Below are positions 1 through 10,723 of a stretch of DNA of 64,000 bases, one piece after another. Under the pieces are notes generated by a model. It was not told the origin of the DNA. It was given only the letters and a program-made list of their open reading frames with translations, and did no database searches. The DNA comes from Dichomitus squalens LYAD-421 SS1 (Eukaryota; Basidiomycota; Agaricomycetes; Polyporales; Polyporaceae), in the NCBI RefSeq assembly GCF_000275845.1, contig NW_006766883.1:780494-844493 (forward strand), written 5' to 3'. Both the position numbers and the translations under genes were made by a program. Position 1 is the first letter of the stretch; each line of letters starts with the position of its first letter.

Positions 1-226
1 TCCGTGTTGTCCTCCGACCGCCATTCCTTCCTCCCGTCCTCGTCCTTGCCGGCTTCCTCACTCGCCCTGGCGACTGCCTCCACGCGCGCCCCGACCCCAC
101 GGTCTTTCCTGGCCTCTCTTCCGAGTCTGTCTTTACAGCAGCTGATACAGTTGCTCCCCAGAGTTAGACTATCACCACTTCTCCGCCCTCTCCCCTCCTT
201 CTCCATTCTCCCCTGGCAAAGCTGCC

Positions 227-3200
227 ATGCTCGCAAGACCTCGCGCTCCAACGCCGTCCAAGGTCGGCCCTCAAGATGACTGGAGCTCGGACTACTACCC
301 GCATTCGCCTGGCCCCGCATCCCCCTCCAGCACTTACCCTGTCGCGGGTTCCCCTACCTCTGTGTTGTCTCCGCCTCCCGTGATGAACTCCCAATCACTG
401 TCCGCCCTCGGCTACACCGCATTTAACGGCAGTAACGATGAAGAGGGTACTCTATCCGATTCCAGCTACTCCCACTCCTCCCAGCGCTCGACGTCAGTCA
501 CCGCTCTTCCCGACCCCTCTCAATTCCCTGACCCGTATCCGTACCGCAGAATACCGCGGTGGCAAGTCGGTTCTAGCACTCCCGCGCTCTCAACTACAGA
601 CTCTGCGTCCGCATCGACGCGGTCGTCGGGGTACACTGGATCGGCCAAGTCAGGTGACTACGGTCATGTCCATGTGGCCTTGGGAGACGACGAGTCCGGA
701 AAGGGTGTTGGAGTCGGTATCACAACCGACGATGTTGTCCAGCTTTCAAAGGATGCAGGAGCTTCCCGGACAACTGCAGGTAGGACTCCGGTCGATCAGA
801 CACGTTGGTCGGACTTCTACCAGAACAGCATCCGCTCTCGTTCTTCGTCGCTTGCGAACAGCAGCAAGCCTAATTCGATGCACGAGAAGGCCATCCCGCC
901 TCAGCTGCGGAGTTCTCCTAGCTTTGACCTTGGTTGGCAACAGCCGGACGAACGCGACGAAGCTGGACTTGGAAGTGATGAGGATACGGATGAGGACCCA
1001 TCTTTTGATGACGGTGAGGAGGATGAAGACGAAGACGAGGTTGAGGAGGAGCCTACTAGTGCCGCAGTCATGGCCGAGGAAGGGCGCGGTGTCATTGTTA
1101 GAGGAGATGACACTGCCATCGTGCGGCTGCACGTCGCTCCAGGTGCGCTTCGTTTCGCACTCGTGTCTGATATTTGAATTGACGAAGGTATGGTGTGAAG
1201 GGACGACACATCTGCTCATCGGGTCTTCTCCAACTCCAAACGCCGTACCCATGTTCCTCACGTCTATACTGCCTGGGATATGCTCTTCTTTGCTCGCCCT
1301 CGACATCTCCGCCAACTTCCTCAGTGCCCTTCCACCTACCCTTGCTCAATGCATCAATCTCGAGGAGCTGAATATAGCTTCCAATCCCCTCCGTGCTCTG
1401 CCGACGTTCCTGTCGACGCTGACAAACCTCCGGGTTCTCATCGTCGACTCAACAGGTCTCAGCACGCTTCCGGCCAACCTCGCGGCGCTCGAGCGACTTC
1501 ACACACTAAGCATCCGGCGGAACAAGATGCATTCTTTGCCTAGCTGGTTGTGTGTGTTGCCCTCCTTGGAGACACTCCTCGTCGATGGGAATCCGTTCCA
1601 GGGCCCTTGGAAAGCTCTCATGGAGCCGTTGCTATCCCGCGGGCCACTGTCGCCTACCTACCAGCCTTCCACACCGATGTTCCCTCCGCTATCAGCTGGC
1701 ATCAGGAGCACCATGACTTCCACAACTACGGAAACGGAAGACACGCCGGAAACCCTTACTTCTGCCGACCGCGCCACACACGGAGACGAGGACCTCACGG
1801 TGACGTCTCCTCGTGCGCCCAATCTCGCGCGGTCCATCACCGCACCCACCCCGCAAACTAGCACTCATCTTGCTTCCCCCGGTCTGTCTCGCACGAGAAC
1901 CACGCCCAACCGCGCCTATTTCGACAAAAGCCGCACCAGCTCCCATGGCCCGAAGTCGATGTTTAGCGAAGCTGGTCCCTCGAACGCGCCTTCCAGGGGC
2001 GCGCCCGACTCTGATAGGGAAGTTAGGAAGATGAAGTCCGCGGGAGAGCTGCGTAGGAATTACGGCGGCTCTGTCCGCGGACCCTCAACATCAGTCTCCT
2101 CATCTCCCCAGCGCGCCGCGCTCACGGAGTACGTAACCTCTGCGTCGAGCTCCAATCTGCTCAACGTGGCTGCGGACGCCCAAGGTGACGTTCCGCGGAG
2201 GTTCGCGAGTCTCGGTGTTGCTGCAGGTGCCTCAGGTGCCTCAGGTGCCGTGTCGCCTACTATCAGTAGTCGTTCGCGGCGAACGGTGGACAGCAGCATC
2301 TGGGATAGCCCTACGGAGGACACTGGGGCAGAGCCCGTTCCACCGCTGCCCATGAACAAATTGGCCTTCCCGCAGGAAGGCCCCGTTCCGATGGACCATG
2401 CTCTGCCTCCACGACCGCGTTCGGGTGACAAGGAGAAGAGCAGTCGCTGGGGTTTCCTCAAGAAAATGTCGATGGGCAAGATTCGTCCAGATTCACCGCA
2501 CATGTCTCGGACTTCCATGCATGGCGGGCAGATGCGACAGCCTCCCTCGGCACAATATTCTCAACACCAGCAACTGGCTAGTATCCCTGCTGGTGATGCT
2601 CCTATCTCCATCACTGGTGCTCCTCTGCAGGAGCAGCCGGAGATGCCGCCCAGCCTCTCTCGTAAGGCCTCAGCGGACCTGCTCAAAATCTCACCCCTGG
2701 ACCAGTTAAAGAAGACCTCTAACGAGGCCGCCAAGCTCGCACCCAACAACGCCGGCAACAGCCTTCTCGTGCCACCATCTGGGCCGACCTCCCGTGCAAA
2801 CAAACGCAGAAGTTTCCTTCCCATTGACATGACGCCTATCCCCATTCCCAATGCCTCCGAGTTCGTTCCTGGCGTCACCGCCACGGATGGCACGGAAGAA
2901 TCCACCGAAGATCTCCCTGCGCCTAGCCCTGTGCACATCGAGTCTTATGAGGAGCTTCAGCGTCGTGAGGAGGAACGTGCGAGGGAAGCACGCATTCGTG
3001 CGTTGCGATCTGTCATGTCCTACCTCCGGGATATGCACGATCTTAGTCAGTCCCAAAGCCAGACCCTGTCCCTGTACGGCGGCATCCCACAGTCCGACTC
3101 TCCTCAGGCGCGCTCGCGCCGACCGACATTGGTCGACGGCGCTCGTATGCCTTCGGAGATGTCGATGTCATCCGTGTCCTTGAGCGCTCCGCCCTCTCGA

Positions 3201-4967
3201 CCGGAGTCTGTCAACCTGAGGTCGACCGAGGGTCGGCATACAATCGCTCGGACCGGCAACACGACGCAAACGGATAGTGTGGCGACGACGGATAGCGGAG
3301 GCTCGGGTGGCGGCGAGGAGCGCAAGCACAAGGACGACAAGGCTAAACGTGCTAGGGTTATCCGCGAGATAGTCGAGTGCGTATGGCTTATATAGCGCGG
3401 TCGGCCGTGTCAGCCATACCGGTCAGTCACTGAACATTGATCAATTACAGGACGGAACGCACGTACGTCAGTGGTCTCCAAGAGCTCGTTGACATCTACA
3501 TCAAGCCCGCCGCTGCCACCGTCAATGTTCTCGGTGGCGTTGGGCAGAGCAAAGACACTGTGGTCCCTGCACAGGAGCGCAAGATCGTGTTCAGCGGTCT
3601 TGAGGCGCTTTTCTACTTCCACAGGGAGAGCTTCCTGCCGGCCCTTGAGCGTGCTGCTGCCTCCCTCTTGAACGCGCAAGGTGAAGTCGATGCACAGAAG
3701 TCATTGGATGTGGCGCGGGATGTGGCGAATACTTTCGTTTCACATGCTGCGTTCATGAAGATGTACTCGACATACATCAAGTAGGTGCCCGGCGTTCCCG
3801 ATTCCGGTGACAATCTGACTTTCGAATGTAGCAATTTCGACAACTCGGTACAGCGCATCAAGTCGTGGGTGTCTGACAGGCCGACGACTCCGGCCGCTGC
3901 TGCCGCCTTGTCACCGTCCTCCAGCAGCGCACAGCTTGTAGGTCACAGCTTGAACATAGCGGCGGGCTTAGGTCATGCAGGATCTGCGGACGGTGGACGG
4001 GATACGAACGTCGTTCATCTCACGTCGAGCCAACGAAAGCGGATTAAGGCGTACCTGAAGCGGTGCCGAATGAACCCCAGGCACTCGCAGCTTAACCTGG
4101 AAGGTTATCTTCTCCTCCCCGTTCAGCGTATCCCTCGTTACAGGCTTCTGGTAAGCGCCGCGGTCGGTCTCGCCGTATATCGCGTCTGCTCACACGAACC
4201 GACAGCTCGAAGAACTCGTCCGAAGCAGTCCTCCGATGTACGAGTACATGGACGATCCTATTGAGCGCGCGTTGACAGAGATCGCCTCCCTCGCCACCAA
4301 CATGAACGAGGGCAAGCGAGAATCGGAGTCACGGCGTCGGCTTGTCCAGTGGCAATCGAGGATACGCGGGAAGTTCCCCAGCCCGCTGGTGCAGCCGCAT
4401 CGGTGCGTATTTATCTATGGTTTCTCTCTTCGAACGTATGTACTAAATCATATGCACAGACGTCTCATCATGGATGGCGCACTGCAGCTCACGCGTGTGG
4501 TCAGGAAGGCGACGGTGGCCTTCGAGGTCATCAATCCGCAGGGGGACGCCGCCTCGGTCGAGGTCGAGTGCTTATCGCCTGAGTTGACCCCAAGGTCCCT
4601 GGTTGGCATCTTGTGCAATGACTTGCTGGTGCTCTGCAGGGACCCTTCAGAAGGGCAGGACCCTACATCCAATGTTGATCTCTGGGCTGTGCTCCGGATG
4701 CAGACGCTTCCGCAACCAGCAAGTATTGTGCATGGTAACAGTGAGTACAAGTCGTCATGGACACACTCTTACGGGTTGCTAACGGCTGCACTGGTACACA
4801 GCTCTTCGCTTGGTTGACAACAAGGCGATTCTATATTTCGACGCCCCGTCTACTTCCGACGCGCTGACGTGGTTCCGGGGTACGTAACGTGCTCTGTGTT
4901 TACGGCAACGTCTTCCTGACCTCTCCTTGCAGCTATCAATCTCCACATACCTGCGTCGAAAGCTTGA
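227..4967 (+). CDS. LRR-containing Rho guanine nucleotide exchange factor (DH-PH)
   Basis: Eight exons join in frame into 1443 residues: 227-1142, 1201-3376, 3451-3780, 3832-4150, 4206-4402, 4460-4740, 4802-4879 and 4933-4967. The first ~300 residues are Ser-rich with an acidic run. Leucine-rich repeats follow at about 335-440 (LLALDISANFLSALP, then three similar units), then a long disordered Ser/Pro region. A Dbl-homology domain starts near residue 1010 (ERTYVSGLQELVDIYIKP) and holds the CR3 signature LLLPVQRIPRYRLL; a PH-like domain ends the protein (LYFDAPSTSDALTWFRAI). DH-PH proteins load GTP onto Rho GTPases at the cell cortex, controlling polarity and wall growth; the LRRs probably bind a partner. 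The DH assignment is firm. Which GTPase it serves, and whether the PH fold is complete, is inference. Confidence 0.88.
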
Positions 4968-5939
4968 TCCGCGGCCCATCTTCATATTTAGTTATCTGAT
5001 CAATACGCATACGAACCCGCTCCTGTTTTACTACTCCCTCCGCACCATCTGCCTCTACCCCATGTCCTTGCCGCATCGGCACCATGCGCACGCTCGTTCA
5101 ATACTGTATCGCTCACCCACTCACTTTGCAGACCTGTGTTCCTAGTGTCGGCCGTTCGCTCCTTACCAATTACTCTTATCCTCATCTCTGCACGTCATGG
5201 GTTATCATCGCATTTTTATTATAGGCTGCTTTGTACCTAAACTGCCGACACTGTCGATAATCCATAGGCTATATTCCATGCCACCGAACATCCTCGATTG
5301 ATTTGACGTGTAAAGCTTGAGTTTGAGCTTGAGCCCTCCGCCGGACCCCGCGTGATGATGGCTGTGCGCTCATCTAGGGCGTCTATTTTGAGACCACGGG
5401 ACTTAATCGTTATCAGATAAGGAAGAGGAGAGAATGACGCATCTATTCGGCGCGGCTGGCGCTGTTACCTCCGATCATCCCGACCACTTCAGACGGCCGT
5501 GCGAGTCGCTTGCAGCTGATGTAAAAACCAGCGTCGCAGTCCCCGCGCCCGGGGATGTGCTCGGATCACCGGAAAACCCCGGCCGAGCCCCAGCTATACC
5601 ACACCGAGGACATTGCCCGACTCTGGTCCACTGCTGGAAGCACCCGCACACAGCAGGAATCTGCATGGGAAGCATTCCATGCAGAATATTGTGTGTCCTG
5701 TAGCTCTGAAACCACGTAGAATGAGGCGGGGCACACTTCGCGCAGTCACGGCGAGCCTGTCCCCTGACTGGGAGGTGGCCGGAGCGCTGGCTTGAGGGGC
5801 TCGGCAGGGGGCTGCCGCTGATCCGAGCACAGGGAGGCCTGGGGGAAACGCGACGCTGGTTTTTACATCAGCTGTGACTCGTTCCTTCTCTCAGGCCTTT
5901 GTGCCTATTCTCTCCCATTTCGCCTGCTAGACAGCGAGC
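4968..5939. other. Intergenic region with foldback element
   Basis: This stretch holds the 3' end of the RhoGEF transcript and the promoter of the carrier gene. No conserved protein is visible in any frame. Its one striking feature is the inverted-repeat element at 5513-5874. Confidence 0.6.
5513..5874. repeat. Foldback (inverted-repeat) element, MITE-like
   Basis: A 25-nt arm at 5513-5537 (starting CAGCTGATGTAAAAACC) is repeated perfectly as its reverse complement at 5850-5874. A second inner match pairs 5557-5568 (GTGCTCGGATCA) with 5819-5830, and weaker matches continue inward. A small hairpin lies near the middle (CTGCATGG at 5661-5668 with CCATGCAG at 5677-5684). The whole ~362 nt could fold into one long hairpin. 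No transposase is encoded and I see no clear target-site duplication, so a non-autonomous foldback/MITE is the likeliest reading. It sits 66 bp upstream of the carrier start codon. Confidence 0.7.
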
Positions 5940-7136
5940 ATGGAACTCTTTCATGCAAAGCTCATCGCTGCTGCAACCGGGTCCATGGTCACTGCGCTGA
6001 CCAGTAAGCGCTACGTTCGCTGGAACTATGTGAGAGACCCGCTAATTAGATCCTTCGTACAGTGACCCCTTTTGATGTTGTTAAAACGCGTCTGCAGACG
6101 CAGCCACCACCACGGCCACCACGTCTCTTCCCGAATCCACCGCCAGGTGCGTGTTGCCAAGCGACACCAGCGTCGTGCATTCGCAACATGTCATCCCTAG
6201 TGAGTGCCGTGGAAGGCGAGGTTGTCTGCATCTGGGACCATGGCGTCTACAAGACGGAGAGGGTGAACGGCTTCTTCGATGCTACCAGGCATGTATGGCG
6301 AGCTGAGGGCATCGCAGGCCTGTGGAAGGGCGCGGGGACGTCACTGTGAGTATTGGCCTCCTGTGTCAACTCGCTCGTTCTCACCGTCTCTCTCATCTGA
6401 CGAAAAACAGGCTCATTGGTATCCCCTCGTCAACATGCTACATGTTGACGTATGATCATCTACTCAACGACACGCTACCTCCACTACTGCCCTCCTCGAT
6501 TGTCCCTCTCACCGCCGGTATCCTTGCACGAACGACCATCACGTCACTCATGTCTCCCCTCGAACTCGTTCGAACGAACCTCCAGTCAACACCGCCGTCG
6601 CCCGACCACCCACACACCCTCCGCTCTGTTCTCGCATCCGTCCGTAGCCTAGCCCAATCCCAAGGCTGGCATTACCTCTGGCGCGGCCTTGGTCCCACGC
6701 TCTGGCGCGACGTGCCCTTCAGCGGTCTCTACTGGGCCGGCTACGAACTATCAAAGCACAGGCTAGGCAGGCTTGGATACGAGGGCGCAGGCGTCGCATT
6801 TGTCAGTGGTGCCGTCAGCGGGACCGCTGCAGCGCTCATTACATCGCCATTCGATGTCCTGAAAACACGCAGACAAGCTCTGCTACTGTCGGCGACTACT
6901 TCGACGACATCGACAATAGCTTTGACTGCCGAGATCCTCCGAACAGAGGGCGTTGCGGCGCTTTATGCGGGTATTGTGCCGCGCATATCGAAAATCGCAC
7001 CGGCGTGCGGTATTATGATTGCTTGCTTCGAGGTAGGTGTCTAGCCGGCCACTGACGTTTTTCCCATGCTCACATGCACGTCTACCAGGGTGTCGGGCGA
7101 CATTTGTCGAAGGATCGTAGACATAGGGACTCATGA
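5940..7136 (+). CDS. MTM1: Mitochondrial carrier, Mtm1/SLC25A39-40 type
   Basis: Four exons (5940-6003, 6063-6345, 6411-7032, 7089-7136) give 338 residues, normal for a mitochondrial carrier. Three carrier signatures are visible: TPFDVVKTRLQTQ after the first helix, SPLELVRTNLQS in the second repeat and SPFDVLKTRRQA in the third. Between the first and second helices is a long matrix loop with a Cys-rich patch (CC, then C after seven residues, then another C), as in SLC25A39/40. In yeast and animals this subgroup lies in the inner membrane and is tied to glutathione import and to manganese/iron handling. The family is firm; the subgroup rests on the loop cysteines and on GTSLLIGIPSSTCYMLTYD. 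The first intron splits the first signature just before its TPFD core. Confidence 0.88.
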
Positions 7137-7259
7137 TGGATTCGTACTTAGTATAACTCTAATATCGCATAATACTGTCATACATGCAATTAGTATCCCC
7201 CGGAAAGCAATGCAGCGAGTGTAATACCAGAGTGAAAAGAACCAAGATAAACGACTGTA

Positions 7260-8369
7260 TCAACCTAGTTTGTTCATTTCTCTCTTCGCCTTCGTGAGCT
7301 TGGCTCCAACATGGTCTACGTCCGAAGTGAGGCCATCCAACATTTCGTTCTGTTCATTAATCTCCTGGTGGATGGCAAGACCGATGCCTTTTTGCCGTTG
7401 AAGAATGGTCGACAGTTGAGCTAATTGTGCGTCTTGCTGGTCTATCTTCGTCTGGTGAAGTTGCAAGAGCCCTTGGTCGTCTAGCGGATGCGTTTCCTCC
7501 GTCTCCACAGGCTGAGCCTTCTGACCGAAGACGCGTGCAACCGGCCTGTTGAATCCTCCAGGCATGCCGCTCCCACCTCCCGACGGCCCAAGCAACGCCT
7601 CGCGGTCCGTCTCCAATGCAGGATTGCGCTCCGCCGCACTCCCCATCCCCCTCGACGTCGTGCGTGCGGCCGTAACGATCTTCGCCAGCTTCTCGCAGTC
7701 GTCCCTCAAGCGCGCCACCATGTCCGTCCGTCTCTGGAGCTCGCCCTCGCTCATGCCCCCCAGCCCGAGCGCCCTGAGCCCGTCCTCGAGCGCGGACACG
7801 CGCGTGAGGACGCCCGCGAGCTTCTTCTTCGCCTGCAGGTTCGCCTGGCGCGAGCCCGCCACGTCGTTCGCGTCCCCGAGCGCGTCCCGCCGGTTGATGT
7901 CCGCACGGACGTCGCGCACGCGCGCCTGCACGTCCTGGTGCTCGTCCAGCCACGAGCTCGCGGTGAACCCCGTGCCCCCGGCGGACGAGCCGCCCCCGAG
8001 GACGTCCTGCTTGCCGACGGGGACGCCGAGGAAGTCGCGGAATGCAAAGCTCTCGCGCCAGACGTCGTCCTTGGCGGCGAGAATCGCACGGAGGTACTGC
8101 TCGAGCGCGGCACGGCGCTCCTCGAGCAGCGCGGGGCTCGTCTTGCTCCCCCGGAGGAACGAGAACGGGTGCTTGGGCGGAAGAGGGGCGGGAGGAGGGG
8201 CGCCGCAGGACTTGGTGAGCTCGACGTGCAGGTCGGCGAACTCGGAGTAGCGGCGCCACATCTGCCAGGAGCGGACGGAGGCCTGGATTTCGATGCGGTA
8301 GACGGTGTGCGGCTTCGGCTCGGGGCGGTCTTCCCAGCCGCGTACATGGATGGCTTGGATGGCGGCCAT
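7260..8369 (-). CDS. VAM7: PX-domain Qc-SNARE, Vam7-like
   Basis: This is a single exon of 369 residues. The N-terminal ~120 residues form a PX domain (VYRIEIQASVRSWQMWRRYSEF, then PPLPPKHPF-like and SPALLEERRAALEQYL segments), which binds phosphatidylinositol 3-phosphate. The last ~60 residues form a SNARE helix with the zero-layer Gln in GLAIHQEINEQNEMLD. There is no transmembrane segment after the SNARE helix, as in yeast Vam7, which reaches the vacuole through PI3P and HOPS and drives homotypic vacuole fusion. The middle is low complexity (GGGSGMPGG). The gene lies tail-to-tail with the carrier gene, 123 bp away. Confidence 0.9.
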   Translation of the reverse strand: MAAIQAIHVRGWEDRPEPKPHTVYRIEIQASVRSWQMWRRYSEFADLHVELTKSCGAPPPAPLPPKHPFSFLRGSKTSPALLEERRAALEQYLRAILAAKDDVWRESFAFRDFLGVPVGKQDVLGGGSSAGGTGFTASSWLDEHQDVQARVRDVRADINRRDALGDANDVAGSRQANLQAKKKLAGVLTRVSALEDGLRALGLGGMSEGELQRRTDMVARLRDDCEKLAKIVTAARTTSRGMGSAAERNPALETDREALLGPSGGGSGMPGGFNRPVARVFGQKAQPVETEETHPLDDQGLLQLHQTKIDQQDAQLAQLSTILQRQKGIGLAIHQEINEQNEMLDGLTSDVDHVGAKLTKAKREMNKLG

Positions 8370-8720
8370 CCGTTGGGTATCAAGCAGAGACGAGGGAGCA
8401 CTGAGGTGGAGGAGGAGGAGAGCGGAGAAGGTAGTGGACGATTGCCAGAGCCATCTGGGAGCGTGTCGGCTGTCTCAGCGCACCTTCCAAGGGCGTCTGC
8501 GTGCATCAAGTCAGCTGCATGGCGGTCGCGCGACCCCCTGACGTCCGGCCAAGTCCTCAGTCAGCGCGTGCGTGGTGCACGCCGTCGCAGCAAGATATCC
8601 ATGAGTTCTCCATTAGCCCTCCAAAACAACAAAGATACTGTTACAGATGCGGTTCAAAGCCAAGAGCAAAATCTGTAAGGCTACATCTACTGTAATCTGC
8701 GCGCTGTCACTCGGTCTCTA

Positions 8721-10375
8721 TCATTGCGCCTCTTCTGCCGCCTTTTCCTCTGGCGCTGTATCCACAGTGTCCCCCGCGGGGGCTGGATTTGCTGGCGCCT
8801 CATCTGATGGCGCAGCCGCTTCTGGGCCCGAAGACGCTGCGGGAGGAGGGGCAGTGCCAGAGGGAGGCGGCGCGAGAATCTCTGAAGGCGCTGGAGGAGG
8901 ATCCGGAAGTGACTCGCCAATATATACATCGCCAATGAGGTAGCGAAGCACGTCGCTGAGCGTGATGATACCGAGCAAGCGGCCCTTCTTGCCACCCCTC
9001 CGCTCTTCCTCCTATGAGAACGCAGCATAAGCATGCAAGCTCGGTCACGAAAACACTCCGACTCACTTCACCCTCCACAACCACAAGCCGGTGTACACGC
9101 CGCTTCTTGATGAGCTGCATGAGCGTGCCCAAAGAATCCGACGCAGTGCAAATGACGACACCGGGAAAGTCAGGCGACCGTTGGTTCAGAGCTTCTGAGA
9201 TTGTCAGGTCCAACGACTGGTAGGCGCCAAGTCGAACGAGAGTCTATCAAGAAGCATGAGCCTCAATCTGGCATGGCAGACAACAGATGCGAACGCAATC
9301 AAACGTGACTTACGATGACATCAACGGTCTCGTACAGATTGACCACGATTCCTTCCTCGTCCACGATAGGAACCGCAGAGATGCCTCCTTCCGAAAACAT
9401 GTGTACGACGTCGAACACGGTAGTGTTCATAGTCGCTGTGGCGATCGGATGGAAAGGGTTGTAGCCTTCTGGACGTTCAACATCTGGGGGGAGAGGTGGC
9501 GCACTGACATAGGTGCCAATGCCAAGTCGGCGGAGAGGTAAGTGAAGTTGTTGAATCTCTCTCCCGCACTGAGACACGCGTTAGAAAATTCGAAGACACA
9601 TGTGCCAGGTCAGGCGCCAAATACCACGCGTATGAGCACGAGAACTCACGTTTATGGATATAAACTTCAGGAGGCGGTACTGGGTGAGTATGGATATGAT
9701 TACTTCATGGCCCGTCTCGGAGTCGACGTCTAGCAGAGGGACACGACGTGCGTGAGTCTGAATCAAGAGTTTGGCTGCATCGTAGAGCGAGGCAGAGGGA
9801 TGTTCCCGGAGAAGAGGAGGAGGGGCGACGCCAAGCTGCTTCTCAATGTCTGTATCGATGTGAGAATGATTGCATGGGAAGATGGCCGAAAGATGCACAG
9901 ACAGACCTCTCAATGACTCGAGGCGGAAAGTCTCCACGTCTGCTGCGGCTGCATCGTACGACGAGCTCCGGTAGTAGTATTGGATGAGATGTATGATGTC
10001 CGAGACGGTGAACATGCCTGCGAAGCACGACTTGTCGCTGTTCCATAATGGTGCCGAGACTACACCTAGGGGGAGTATATAGGATGCGGTGAGCGGAAGG
10101 AGACATTGCGCGTGATGATGGTGATATGTACCATTGAGAAGTAAACATTGAAGAGCCTTCTTGACCTCTAGCTTGGAGTCTAGGACGATCAACCTGAAGC
10201 TGACGGGAAAGGTGTCGTAAGACGTCCGGCCCTTGAGGTATGTCCTAATTGCATAGAGCGCAGCGTCATGGCTCTCTTGGGTAAAGGGAGGGAGATGTGA
10301 GCCCGCTCGGGGTCTGCGGGTCGAGCCACGTCTGCGAACTCTCGGAGAGCTGTTGGGAGTGAGAGGAGCACTCAT
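8721..10375 (-). CDS. SNF4: AMP-activated protein kinase gamma subunit (Snf4)
   Basis: Five exons on the minus strand (10375-10132, 10065-9650, 9568-9314, 9243-9067, 9011-8721) give 460 residues. Four CBS motifs run through the protein: LIVLDSKLEVKKALQCLL with GVVSAPLWNSDKSCFAGMFT, the VPLLDVDSETG block, GGISAVPIVDEEG, and VHRLVVVEGE with GRLLGIITLSDVLRYL. The set and its order match Snf4/AMPK-gamma, the nucleotide-sensing subunit of the SNF1 complex that switches on alternative carbon use. An acidic, Pro/Ala-rich tail of ~60 residues follows CBS4. The ATG at 10375 is used because the longer in-frame extension has no ATG. Its neighbours are not functionally related. Confidence 0.94.
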
Positions 10376-10723
10376 GAGGAATGTGCCGCCATGCGGAGGA
10401 TGGATCTGCAGTTCCAAGCAAGCCGGAATAAGTCTAAGACGCTCCAGCGCTCAACGCCTCCACACAGACGCCCGCGCAGGCACCCTTCCCCCTTAGTCAG
10501 CCCCCCCCCCGGCGGGCCTCCGGACAGTCCCGGCAAGCAATGAGGTGTGGGGACCGGCGCAGCGGGCGGCGCTGGCCGGGGAGGGTCGGTCATTGCCCAG
10601 AGCAGTTCCCACTAGCTCTTGACCGTGGACTTGACCGTGCTCTCTCCCTCCTTGTCTCTCCTTCCCTGCTCTGCCTCTTCTGCTCTCAGTTCTTGTCTGC
10701 TTCTTCTGTTCTCGCTCTAGGTC

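Noticed and set aside
438..3395. A single long uninterrupted frame of 985 codons beginning at 438.
   Set aside because: Its first ~250 codons are the wrong frame over exon 1. The Ser-rich start at 227 joined by an intron at 1143-1200 gives a coherent protein and runs into the LRRs.
7488..8678. A 396-codon open frame on the plus strand opposite the Vam7-like gene.
   Set aside because: It is the GC-rich antisense of a clear PX-SNARE gene, with Arg/Ala-rich meaningless sequence.
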